From Gracilaria gracilis (Eukaryota > Rhodophyta > Florideophyceae > Gracilariales > Gracilariaceae), in assembly GCA_030374805.1 (NCBI GenBank), contig JARGSG010000197.1, positions 1,339,065 to 1,403,064 of the forward strand: a stretch of DNA of 64,000 nt, given 5' to 3'. Under the pieces are notes generated by a model. That model was not told where the DNA came from, did not search any database, and saw only the letters and a list, made by a program, of their open reading frames with translations. This document shows, piece by piece, positions 24,172 to 34,135 of this stretch; positions within the stretch are counted from its first letter, which is position 1; each line of letters starts with the position of its first letter. The position numbers and the translations under genes were made by a program.

Positions 24172-25030
24172 CTTCGAAGTATGGTCAGTGAAGACCTACT
24201 CAAAGCTCACACAGATCAGGCCGGCACCAGAGCCCTGTAGCGTACACTCAGAGATCGCGTCCATTCGAAAATATCACAATCCGCTGTAAAAATCGGAGAC
24301 AAAGTGTTGTACTCTTAGCGCACGGCGGCGAACAACGAACCAGACGACTGGCGCCCTGCCATGGCCGTCTATCCGCAACAGCACATCGTTGAAGTTCGTC
24401 GAATTCCAAAGGGACGTATATCCCGTACCTCATACGAAAATATACGACTCCACCCGACCTCCACTCTCGCACGGGAATTAGGGGGAGGTTTAATGCTGAA
24501 ATATAATGACCTGACTCTATACACGCCATCGGACGAGGAAAAAGCGGGTCAGAACTCAACCCCATTTATGGCATGCAACACCAAGGAGGCTGCCTACAAG
24601 GACGTTGGAAGCTACTATGATGGCTAGATAGAAGAACCACGAATGAATGGTGGGCACAAGTTGAAGTCCAACGACGAAATGATTCTGAAGAGTACCCAGA
24701 GCATTATCGGTTCTCGTAAGGTAACAGCTCGAGGGCTCCAATTCGCTCCATAGTGAATTTTTCAGAAAGCCGTACAGAAGGAGCACCATGATAATTGGTT
24801 CGAAGCAAACGAAGAAGTGAGAGAGTAAGATTTCTCGCGCCGAGCAAGTTTCATCTCTTCTCACACGGTGTACGAAGTGAAGCACGATAAAAATGGTGTC
24901 CGAAAGCTCAAGGCTCGCTTGGTCACACATTCTAACCGAAGAGATCCGAAGAACGAGATCTGCAAATATTGTTTGAACGCCGAGATGATAATAAAGTACA
25001 CTCACGCGAGGGAATATCAACAATGTCCAT
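24172..25030 (+). pseudogene. Copia integrase-RT linker and start of reverse transcriptase
   Basis: Resumes with 'SEDLLKAHTDQAGTRAL'. 'RPAMAVYPQQHIVEVRRIPKGR', 'SYENIRLHP', 'STQSIIGSRKVTARGLQFAP' and, near 24830-24950, 'SSHTVYEVKHDKNGVRKLKARLVTHSN' follow. The last is the opening of Copia-type RT (RVT_2), where the charged 'VYEVKHDKNG' block precedes the KAR motif. Stops at several points. The catalytic part of RT is not present. Confidence 0.7.
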
Positions 25031-25317
25031 GAAATAGGGATACTATGGGCAGCACCCAAGCGGGGACGAAAGAGCGTGCCGCGACGATAACAACGGGACA
25101 CGAGGCAGGCGTGCAGCACCGGTAGCGGCGGCGGAAAGACCCCATGGGAAACTAGACGATGAAGAATCGGCTAGGGGGTGCTCGCGGTCTACCACAATGA
25201 GCTCTGACTGTCGGGAGGTATCTACGTACATCTCCGGGGGCAGCAGCCACGTGTCGAAAAAGAATAAACAATCTACCTACTAAGCGGTCCCATAATGGTG
25301 ACACGATGACTGTCACG

Positions 25318-25776
25318 ACACCCAGTGACTGCAATTAAAGTGGCCTACATTATTTACGGTAACAAAGCTGAGGGGGAAGAAATATATAATAATGTAGCCC
25401 ACAATAAATTAGGTACCACATTATTTATGGTTCAGAACTAAATATTGTGGGCTACATTAATTAAAAAAGGCGTTCATAAAGCGGGTATCCACCTTCATAA
25501 TCTTAATACAAAAGTACTTGAAGAAAGCACAGAATCAAAGAAAAACACGGTTGTTACTCATACGGAGCAAACAAACCAAGAAACAAATTGTATTAGCTTA
25601 CAATCAGCAAGTGAAGTGCTCAGAACCTCATAGAAGATCATATTAAAACCGTAATAGGTGATAAATTGAAAATATATTTAGCTTTCAATCGATATAGAAA
25701 CCTATTTTAATGTGGTGCACATTGACTTGGTTACCACATTATTTTCTCACCCACTTTAATTGCAGTCACTGGGTGT
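25318..25776 (+). mobile_element. 459-bp pogo-derived MITE with perfect 26-bp inverted ends
   Basis: The left end (25318-25343) begins acacccagtgactgcaatta and the right end (25751-25776) is its exact reverse complement over 26 positions. Inside is a second inverted pair of 17 bp (25390-25406 and 25443-25459, core gtagcccacaata). The motif (c/t)acattatt recurs at least four times. An open frame at 25445-25633 reads 'IKKGVHKAGIHLHNLNTKVL', which looks like the C-terminal 'GFxKAGIxPxN' block of pogo transposases. No TA target duplication is visible. Confidence 0.75.
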
Positions 25777-25871
25777 ACCGTACGCGTGAGCAATCTCTAA
25801 GGTGCACCCATGTGCACACTACATAACTAAAAACTATATTATGCACTCATAAGGTGGCAATTTTCATTGTA

Positions 25872-26090
25872 CTACTCTAACCTCCCAGGGCTGATAATAT
25901 GACCGAGATATTCTACCTCCCTGGTGAAGAATTCGCACTTACGGAGGTTCAGCGTTACTCCAGGGTCTCTCAAAGAGTTTATAACTTCTCTAACATGGTG
26001 AAAATGTTCCTCTACCATTCTGGAGTATATGATGACATCATCGATGTACACCAGAGCGGTTCTCCACTTCAACTTCGAAAAGATTATCCT
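25872..26090 (-). pseudogene. Gypsy reverse transcriptase fragment
   Basis: The frame reads 'LVYIDDVIIYSRMVEEH' with the RT catalytic Y-x-D-D box, then 'HVREVINSLRDPGVTLNLRKCEFF' and 'VEYLGHIISPGRLE', the standard thumb-proximal segment of Ty3/Gypsy RT. The frame opens upstream of 26072 with no Met. It lies on the same strand as the LTR and leader at 26190-27325 and probably belongs to that element, with gag and the rest of pol deleted. Confidence 0.8.
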
Positions 26091-26096
26091 GCGATC

Positions 26097-27325
26097 CAGG
26101 GTACCACTTTTGTGAGGACCATCTCTCTCTGGGTGACTTCATCGATCCACTCCACTTTTCACGTATCCAATTCCAAGTCTACGTTCACGGGACCGCTTTG
26201 CAGAGCTCATCGTTACCGGAGGGTGAAAAGAACCAGAAACTGATAACAATCAGCAGAAACAACCAAATAGAATAATCTCAAATGAGTGACTGGCACTCAA
26301 CAGAGCTAACCAACAATCCAATACGGGACAGCAACATGATTACTCGGTTAGAGTCCGAACGACTTCTCCAGGCTCATACAGCCTAGAAGTATGGAACATC
26401 CATTGGCAGTACCGGTGTTCCGAGTGGAATCTTTAACGCGAATGGATCCGTTGGCAGTACCGGGTATCCGTGTAAGATGAATGACTTCTAAGCCAAGAGA
26501 CCTGTTTATGGTTGAAACCCAGACGGGAGAAAAACATGACGACGTTCGGTATCTTCCTCCCAGATGGGGTAACCGAGCAAACAGAGCCCCTCGCGCGATG
26601 GGTGCGTGAACCGGGAGTAAGAACGGGACCCACCGTCTCGACGAGGGAATCGAGGGTGGCAGGGGGCCCGAGGAGTCGGGATTGGAGGGGTATACTATGA
26701 GGTGGATCGGTGACGTCACCCAAGGTGAATGGTGCTCACAATAGTGGTATCGTGGACAGCAGAATGCGAGACCATGTATGAAAAATGGGCTAAGGGCAAA
26801 CGAGCAGCATCGGTAATTGGGGTGAGCGACACCTGTTAAACAGCGACAAGAACAGTACAAAAACACTGGTAACACACGCACTATTGGCGGCAAGTCGTGC
26901 TGTTGACTTCACGAGGTGGATGACTAGTTCTATTCAAAGAGCCGACTATCAAGTAGGAAAATATCGTGCACCAAGGATTCCTGAGTCAGAGCCGAACACT
27001 CTCTTGCCCGTGTTTAGTTCACCGGGACTGCCCCAGCTCACACACCTAAGTAGTGGTGGTCGGCAGTCCTGCACAGTAGTGTAATAAGTAAATAAATAAA
27101 TAGATAGAAACATTCTAATGTACCCACAAGAAGGGCGGCCTGCACAAGTAGACGTGTATCATCCTACCCACTGCCACAGCACTCATAAAAAATTCCAATT
27201 GAGGCCCTTTCACCATGAACCATGGGTTGAACAACTAGTCATAATTCCCTTCCCTGAAGTGTAGCTTATTCATGCTATATATCACTTGCAACCGCGGTGA
27301 ATCCGCAAAAACGCGTTTCTTTACA
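26097..27325 (-). mobile_element. Gypsy 5' LTR and leader, rearranged
   Basis: Read on the - strand, 27325-26507 (819 bp) matches the LTR at 16598-17417, beginning tgtaaag and ending ccata. A primer-binding-like 'aggtctcttggcttag' follows, then leader sequence to ~26190 that matches 17418-17745 ('ttttcaccctccggtaacgatgagc'). At 26097-26190 a short LTR piece (ggtaccac...gtgaggaccat...gatccact) lies in the opposite orientation, so the 5' region has folded back or recombined. Confidence 0.75.
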
Positions 27326-28215
27326 TCATCTATTTTTTTAGTGCGGAGATCCTAGCATGCTCCGAAGCGGAAGATAGAGGGTCCGACATGAAGTAGACTG
27401 TATGCCGAATATTGCCAAAAGTAGGCGTTTCTCACCATATACTAATGGATAAGAAGGCGCTGTTAGACAAAAAGACTGCAATTTACGAGTACAGAGATTT
27501 ACGTCTACGAAAAACAGCCACGAAGATCATGGATGCCTTTGAGTGCCACAATCTAAATGAAAAAACTTGAATTCTAAAAGCCATCAATTTGACCGATGAT
27601 CTCACCAAGCGCAGCTCCAGACATTCGCAAAACATGAATAAGATGTTCTCTGAAGGCTTTGAGATCTTTGACACATCGAAGGGAATTTCTCACAACCATA
27701 CCAGCTGGAACCAAGATTTATGTCTGTTATTTTTATAACTTTGTATAGGACACAAAAGCAACAAAGAGTATGTTAGACAAGTACCAACACGGTTATTTGG
27801 CTTTTAAATGACAAACAACCTAGCAAAGCTTTGATGCCTAAGGTATAAGTCCGTAAATTAGTATTAGTTGAATTTTTGTGTATTACCTGTTTTCAAAAGC
27901 ACAATTATTAGTCCCAACGCTTTTTTGAGAGCCTACAAGTAGAGTTTTGTACTACACTGTTTTTGCTTGTAAACTATTCTTTACACACTGTAAGACGATG
28001 AACTGTAACACAAAGGCCGACGTTTACGCCAAAAAGTTCTTTAGTTTCTTTTAAGTTCAGTACGATGACCTGATATAAAGGCATATTAGTTTATGAGAAA
28101 CCGACATAAAATAATCATAAAATAAAATTTAGCAATATTTTCGCAGTTTTTTAGATTCTTAGATTTAAAAAGTCTTCAAAAAACATTCATGGCCTTGCGA
28201 TAGAAGTTTTTAGTA
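27326..28215. other. Relics, including a Copia leader copy
   Basis: Bases ~27935-28010 repeat the region just before the Copia Gag start at 14435 ('cacactgtaagacgatgaac' against 'cacactgcgggacgatgaac'). An earlier + strand reading (~27430-27735) has long open stretches ('LDKKTAIYEYRDLRLRKTATK') that I do not recognise. It could be a fragment of the same family. Confidence 0.4.
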
Positions 28216-28220
28216 GACTG

Positions 28221-28314
28221 TGTGAACAAGAAGCTCTGGTCGGAGCCGTTTAGTCATCGAGCTCGCACATCTCGTGCTTATCTATCTAGGGGCGTACTGT
28301 AATGCTGATTGGCT
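28221..28314 (-). repeat. 3' LTR of the Copia element
   Basis: Matches 37912-38005 over 'catcgagctcgcacatct' and 'gtgcttatctatcta' and ends in gtaatgctgatt. The last few bases at its inner edge have diverged. Confidence 0.8.
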
Positions 28315-28501
28315 CTGAAAAAATGTGGAATTTGGAAAGGGCCGGAGTGATGTTCAGACGGCTGCGTAGTTCGGTAAAACGTTGTCGGTGAAGCGGTTGG
28401 GTAAATATGTCGGCCAGCATGTCGGCTGTCGGCACCCGTGACATGTCTATGGCTCCTGTTGCTATGTGATGCTGAAGGAAATGATGTCGTATATCTCTGT
28501 A

Positions 28502-28684
28502 TTATTTCCGTTTGGTTGGTGCTCGGTTTATCGCTACCAAAATTGTGGAGTTGTAGTCGAAGCGGTGTGACGTGGCGTGAGTTTCTGGCATTGTGGTCGC
28601 GTTCAATAGGTTTCTAACCCAGTTGGTGTGGCGTGTTGCGCTCGTTGCCGCAATGTATTCCGCTTCGGTCGTAGATAGTGCCAC
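28502..28684 (-). pseudogene. Copia RNase H fragment
   Basis: 'MALSTTEAEYIAAT' is the classic Copia RNase H signature (S-T-x-E-A-E-Y). It is followed by 'WVRNLLNATTMPE' and 'HRFDYNSTILVAINR', where the D-N-x-x-A/S site lies. Confidence 0.8.
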
Positions 28685-28868
28685 TACGCGTTGCTTTGAA
28701 GACTCCCATGAGATAGGGGTGCCGCTGAGAAGGTGTTAGTTGCCATTTATGAATCATCGGTCTTTGGCGTTTGCAAAGTCTGCGTCGCTGTATACTTCAA
28801 GGATACGTGCTGGTTTGGTCTTCTGCGGGAAGAATTGTATGCTGTGAGTGCGCGTGCCTTTGAGATAA

Positions 28869-30098
28869 CTAAGAAGGGATTTCATTGCCTGCCAGTGGTG
28901 GTGCTGTGGTGCACTCATGTGTTGGGAGAGTCTGCTTGTGACGTAAACGATATCCGGGTGGGGGGCTGTCGGCGAGATAACGTACTTCTCCTAGTATGCT
29001 TTCGTATTGTGATGCCTCCTGTTTGCTGAGTGGTTCAGTTTCCTCTTGCTGATCTATGTGCTTCAGGGTTGAATAGGGAGTGTGGGTGGGGTTACATTTC
29101 TGCATTTCTGTCGATTTCAGTATAGCATCAATGGTGTCTGGCTGAGATAGGTGAACGTGGCCGTCCGCCGTGTTCTTGATTTTCCAATTGAGAATGCGTG
29201 TGGGTGATCCAAGGCGTTGCACTTTATAATTTGTGAGCAGGTGTTTGTGGAGTGTGTCGATGAGACGTTGCGAAGACGCAAGCACTAGGAAGTCGTCTAT
29301 GGTTGTACTGATGATTGTCCAGCCTTCTCCTTCTCGTTTGATGTACATACATTGGTCATGTTCTGATGGGTGGTATCCGGTTTTGGCTAGAAACTTTTGG
29401 AGGCCGTGATTATAATAGTGCGCTGCTGGCGGTGAGCCATATAGGTTTCCTTTCAAGAGGCCGTATGTGCTGTTGTGGGCGTATGATCCGTCGAATTTGA
29501 GCATCTGTGTGACGTATACTGGTTTTTCGTGTTTGTATTGCTTCTGGAGTTACGCTGACTTGATGTCGAAATGTTCGAGCGGGAGGCCATGGATGGCGTG
29601 GAGTGATATGATGAGCCGTTGTGTGATTCTGTCGGAGGTATATGCTGTTGTGTGTTTCGGGTCGTAATGGATTCATGGTTTCATGAGGTCACCTCGTAAG
29701 TTGCATCGCGCTTTTCTTTGCGTTATAATTCCTTCTGCTGACCTCTTATATCGATAGATCATCATGCATGGGGTGACTGCTTCTGGTGGGGGTTCAAAGT
29801 TCGGTTGGAGCCATTCTATACTGTTGTGCTGGTCTAGGTTGTGCAGTTCTGTTTCGTGTGCTATTTTCCATTCGTGTGCGTGTGGAGAGTTGCGGGCTTG
29901 GTGCAAATATGGTGGCGGTGGTGTGCCTATGTTGATTCCCGTTGGAATGGGTTTGGTTTTGGTTTTGGTTTTCAACGCTTTCGTGGTTGTGGGATCGGTG
30001 GTTCTCTGATATGGATGGGAATTCTCTATGCGTAGTTGATGATACTGGTCTGTGTTGACATGCAGTACTGTGATGTGTGTCAGTGAATTGGCGTACAT
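28869..30098 (-). pseudogene. Copia reverse transcriptase, in three frames
   Basis: 30098-29673 has 'HEWKIAHETELHNLDQHNSIEW' and 'IYRYKRSAEGIITQRKAR', the RVT_2 start. 29504-28869 has 'LKGNLYGSPPAAHYYNHGLQ', 'DQCMYIKR' and the catalytic 'TIDDFLVLAS', then 'LNWKIKNTADGHVHLSQPDTI' and 'YESILGEVRYLA'. Frame changes near 29680 and 29500 break the protein. Confidence 0.8.
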
Positions 30099-30116
30099 GT
30101 AGTGGACTGTCTGTGC

Positions 30117-31182
30117 TCATGGTTTCGGTTTGGTTTTCAGGGCGTAGACGGGTATCTTTCCGAGTTGGCCAAATGTGTATCTGCGCTTGATGGCTGGCTT
30201 TGTGCCGTACCACTGGTGATATGGGGACGTGTTGGTCGCTCTATGGTGCATCAAGTTGTACTTGAATACTGTGTCTCGGGCGGCGTCTTCCCAGTATTTG
30301 TCTGAGAGTTTGGCGGCGTTGAGTAGGGCTCGTGCGGATTCCATCACGGTAAGATTGAACCGTTCGGCAATGGAGTTTTCTTGCGGTTGATGTGGGGTGC
30401 GGAGATGATGTTTGATGCGATATACATTGTATATGTTTCTGATGCGGGTGGAGGTATATTCTTTAGCATTGTCGCTGCGGAAATGTGCTACTGATGGGCC
30501 CATTCTGTGTTGTATGCGATGCAGAGTGTCGTCGATATGTCTTGGTATGTCTTTGCGGTCTCCAATGAAGTGGGCGAATGCGAATCGGCTTGTGGCGCAT
30601 ATGATCGTGAGCATGTGGTTGTTACCGTGCGATGATGTGGGCTTAACCGGACCACAAGTGTCGGAACTGATATACGCTCCAGTGGGGGTACTGGTGGATG
30701 CCTGGTTTGTGCGGGGCTGGATTTGTTTTGCCTTGTTACATGCCGAGCATGTTAGTTTTGTGTTCGCTGGAAGTGAGCGCGGCATGGTAGGTATTAACCT
30801 GTGTTGTGCTGTGGTTGCCAGTTTGAATGGAATGACATGGTTCAGTTTCTAGTGCCATTCGTGCATTCGGAGTTGGGTATTGTAGCGAGGCTATGAGCTC
30901 ACATTGGTTGCCTGTCCATGGTGCCTGTGCGATGATTGTTTGGGGACGACATTTGATGTTTATGACATATCCTGCTTTGGATGTGAAAGTCACTAATCCA
31001 TACCGCGTGGCAATGTCCTGGACGGAGAGTAGATTGTGTTTGAGATGTTGGTTGGCCACTGCATAGCTTTGGAGCGTGTATTTACTCCGTGTTGGTTGAG
31101 CTGTTACTGTGCCATGGTGGGTGCATCTGCTCCGCTGTTCGGTTGCCGTGGTGATTAGAGTGGTGTTGGTTAGGGGTGTCAT
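30117..31182 (-). pseudogene. Copia protease/GAG-pre-integrase and integrase
   Basis: 31182-30736 includes 'LKHNLLSVQDIATRYGLVTFT', the pre-integrase block. 30785-30117 has 'CSACNKAKQ' (end of the zinc site) and the core with 'SSDTCGP' (first Asp), 'FRSDNAKEY' (second Asp) and 'QENSIAERFN' (Glu). The three catalytic residues are intact, so the integrase core is among the best preserved parts. A frame change near 30760 separates the two pieces. Confidence 0.8.
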
Positions 31183-31268
31183 TGTTGTCGTTGGCCGCTT
31201 GAGGTGGGTGGGATGAGCCCCACTTTCTAGTAAAAACTTACTCGTGATCTCAGTATCGGCTTCGGAGG

Positions 31269-32393
31269 TTACGTCTGGAGGTTGGGGTGGGAGAGTGAGG
31301 TTCTGGTGATGTGGAAAGCCCGGGGGTGGTGGCAGTTGGTTATGGTACTGTGAAATGGTATGGCATGATTGTTGGGTGTACTGGCGTGGCCATGTGATGC
31401 TTTAATTGGTTTTTGGTGCTTGAGCGTGGTTCTTGGGGTGGCGGCGGTCGCGACATTCCATGTCTGTGTGTTGGGGCATGATGCCGATGAAGAGATGGAA
31501 TTGGCACGGTTTGCCGGTAAATGCTCGTCGCTGGCGCGGAGGATACTGAGAACGGTTGTAATTGGTTTTTGCATGTCTGGTCCCTAGTCCCCGTTGAAGC
31601 CTGAGTACGGTGGGGTGGATGATGAGGCCATAGTTTGAGAGTAACCGTAAAGCTGCTTGAATTTCTCGTAACGTTTTTTATATCTGTTGGCTTGTTGGCC
31701 AGGAACTGAAAAACGATTGTGGATAGCGCTGTGTTGCGTTTCAGACCCTCCATTAAGAACTCCACAGTGGGGTTTTTTTTCTTTGGTATACGGATACTTG
31801 GCTGCGAGAATCCTCTTACGCGCCCCGTTGTGGTCTTCGATTGAATTAGGGATTTTGGTGGTTTCTGCATATTGGAGGCTTTCAGCTTCTGTTTTGAAGA
31901 AATGATGGTCGTCGTTTTTAGACTGATTGATGTGGGTCAGTATTCTTGTTACAAGATTATGAGGAGCACGATCATCGTCGGGTACGAATATCTGAACAAG
32001 GATTTTGGGGTGGACGCGCTTTGGAGGAGTGCAATGAGTTTTGTCTTCCCCTGTGTGACTCTTTTGAGCTAAGCGGGGTCGGTAAATACTGGTGGGTCGA
32101 ATTGAGGTTTTCGGGTGCTTCTAGTGTTTCTTCGTGATTCTTGATAGCAAAATATTAGAAGGAATAGTTTGTTGTATGGAGCTTTGTGAGTGTCAGGTAG
32201 CTGGCGCAAGGTGTGTTATCTATTGTGGTAGGAGCTTGAGTGGTGTCTTGAGGTTGATAGTGGTCGTGGGTGGTTGTACTGTCGTTGTTGTGTAGTTGTC
32301 TTGTGAGTTCACCGGTCTCACGGATGTCTTTCCGTTTTAGACGGCGTATAAGTTGGTTGTTTGCGTCGATGGTGGATGGCGTTGTAGGGCGGC
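31269..32393 (-). pseudogene. Copia Gag, broken
   Basis: The N-terminal part (32393-~32170) reads 'NNQLIRRLKRKDIRETGELTR' before a TAA. The middle (31870-31600) has 'LSTIVFQFLANKPTDIKN'. Near 31520-31440 another frame gives a C-x-x-H...H-x4-C zinc-knuckle-like segment. The Gypsy insertion at 32399 falls just upstream (5') of this region. Confidence 0.6.
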
Positions 32394-32398
32394 GGCGG

Positions 32399-32792
32399 TG
32401 TTGAGTACAGTCACTGCCGTTGGCGCGTTGGAATTTGTTTGAGGAAACACATTTGCGGTGATTACGTGTTCGCTGCGCGTTATGCGCATATGCGCGAATA
32501 ATCTTCTTTGGCGTAGTGCATTGACTTGCAATCAGTATACGTTAACAAATATCTTGATATTGCGTCAGTGTCGCTCCTGTTAGTGTATTTGATTTAGTCT
32601 ATCATCTCTAGAGCCACAAACGCCCTGCTTCTGAATTTGTGACCAGAACAGCAGTCAACTGGTCTGGTCGGGTGCATAAAAAGGCCGCTCGCCTACGAGC
32701 GGTCACTCATCACAAGGAAACAACCCGACGTGTGAGGTACCCGATCTTCTTCTTTTGCCTACCCGTTGAGTAGTACCTGAAACCTAACAACA
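32399..32792 (+). repeat. 5' LTR of the chromovirus
   Basis: 394 bp, tgttgagtacag to cctaacaaca. It contains a TATA-like gcataaaaagg at ~32674 and a perfect hairpin just after it. Confidence 0.92.
32685..32702 (+). promoter_or_regulatory. Perfect hairpin after the LTR TATA box
   Basis: ccgctcg-ccta-cgagcgg forms a 7-bp stem with a 4-base loop about 10 bases after the TATA-like box. It is unchanged in the 3' LTR (~37747-37766) while nearby bases differ. It would lie in the first bases of the transcript. Confidence 0.6.
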
Positions 32793-32852
32793 AAGCGCTT
32801 CGCTTCTTGATTCAAAGAGCAGAAGATTCGTATACAATTCAACCGGGAACAA

Positions 32853-33713
32853 ATGGCTTCTTCCAACTACGGTGTTGTGGCCGTAATACAGCCTCCGAGC
32901 CTCTAGTCTGTGGATCAAACTTCCTTGATTAAGTTCGAGACCGCTTTCGCCGCCTGCCGCACCAAAGTTGAAGACGTGAATAAGGACCGCGAGCAAGATA
33001 GTAAGCTTTCTATGGTTTCCGTCAAGGACTGCATCGATGCAGAGGTTCTTCATGCGCTCTGAGTCATGGGCGATATCGAAGGCGCTCCTACTCTCGAGGA
33101 AGCTACTGTAGAGAAGGTACAGGCCTGGTTTGAAAAAGCCTCTAGTTCTTCTCCCAAGGATCTCTCCGAGCGCATCGATTCAACTCTCCGGTCCCTTTCA
33201 TACAATCCCAACAAGGAAGACCCCGCAGGTAGAGTGTCAAACTTCATCATTTCTGTGATCACCTCCCTTGACCAGAACAATGCATCTGAGATCCGCAAAG
33301 ATGCTGACATGGCCAAGAAGTTTCTGGACAGACTCGTGAGCAAGTTCCAACCCGATATGCTCCAGGAACGCATCAAGATGATGCGTAGAGGTCGGAGAAA
33401 GGAGCAGTTGGCAACCATCAAACTCTTCAGAGATGAAGTTGCCGGCATTGCTCTTGAGCTTTCGCTTACCGAAACTGCTCGAGCACGAGTCAAACCCAGG
33501 AAATCACACCCTAATCGCGATCGTGTTCGCAGATCAGACGAATCTTCGCCGTCTGACAAACCAAGCCAGACGGCGAACCGCCGTACATCGAAGCGTAAGG
33601 AATCGGACTGGAACCAGCCGTGTCTTAACGAGGACTGTGGAGGAGTGCACCGTCTGAAGGACTGCCCAATCACCTCTCCTGAGAAGATGAAAGAAATCTT
33701 CGAGAAGCACTAG
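32853..33713 (+). pseudogene. Chromovirus Gag
   Basis: An ATG at 32853 opens a frame broken by TAG 32904 and TGA 33060 and closed by TAG 33711. It has a helical body ('ISVITSLDQNNASEIRKDAD', 'FLDRLVSKFQPDMLQERI') and a basic tail. A zinc knuckle at ~33627-33671 has the spacing C-x4-C-x3-H-x4-C. Protease follows in the same frame after the TAG, so the Gag-Pol join may once have been continuous. Confidence 0.82.
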
Positions 33714-33743
33714 AGGGACAAGAAGGCTAAAAAGGCAAAGACA

Positions 33744-34133
33744 GTGAAGCAGAAGTCATGTCCGAGCACCGCAACTGACGAAGGTGAAGATAGTCGGTTC
33801 CGAGTCGCTTTGGAGGACATTGTATTTGATACAGTTCTGGGAGACTCAGGGGCTGATTTCAGTGCCATTGACTGCAAAACGGTCCAGAAGGTTAGCACTG
33901 CGGTACCTGACCTCTGTATCAAAACTTTTGCGAAGCCTTTGACTCTCGAAGGTGCTCTCAAAACTGACACTACGACAGCGGTAACGTCCTCCCAAACGGT
34001 GACGCTGGCAATCACTATCTACCTTCCGGTTTCAAGCATTCCAGTGCGCGTGCGAGGTATTGAATTCTATATCGTCGACCACGACCTTGATGAGATTCTC
34101 TTGGGTGGGCCTTTCCTAAATACAATCGGCTAA
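33744..34133 (+). pseudogene. Chromovirus protease
   Basis: Retropepsin-like. 'VLGDSGADFSAID' has the D-S-G catalytic triad near 33843, and 'EILLGGPFLNTIG' at the end matches the second conserved hydrophobic-G block. The frame stops at 34131-34133, and the downstream frame shows that a frameshift lies near 34130. Confidence 0.82.
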
Positions 34134-34135
34134 GG

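Larger units (their letters stand above)
14435..25030 (+). mobile_element. Copia-type retrotransposon, decayed, split by two later insertions
   Basis: Gag and integrase lie at 14435-16597. The integrase frame resumes at 23201-23515 and runs on into a linker and the start of reverse transcriptase at 24172-~25030. The gaps are filled exactly by a Gypsy element (16598-23195, flanks acctc/acttc) and a solo LTR (23521-24166, flanks atacg/atacc). When the gaps are skipped the protein-like text continues in frame at both joins, so the order of events is clear. The 3' half of RT, RNase H and the 3' LTR are missing. Confidence 0.8.

Noticed and set aside
24556-25119. 187-residue - strand frame with hydrophobic stretches that could pass for a membrane protein
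   Set aside because: The + strand of this stretch clearly reads as the Copia linker and RT start; the - strand frame has no known motif.
28733-30852. + strand frames of 60-150 residues in the Copia region
   Set aside because: They are complements of the - strand Gag, integrase and RT readings.
33711-33713. Single TAG between Gag and protease in one frame, as a possible read-through site
   Set aside because: The element has seven other in-frame stops, so this one is most simply decay; no copy comparison is possible here.
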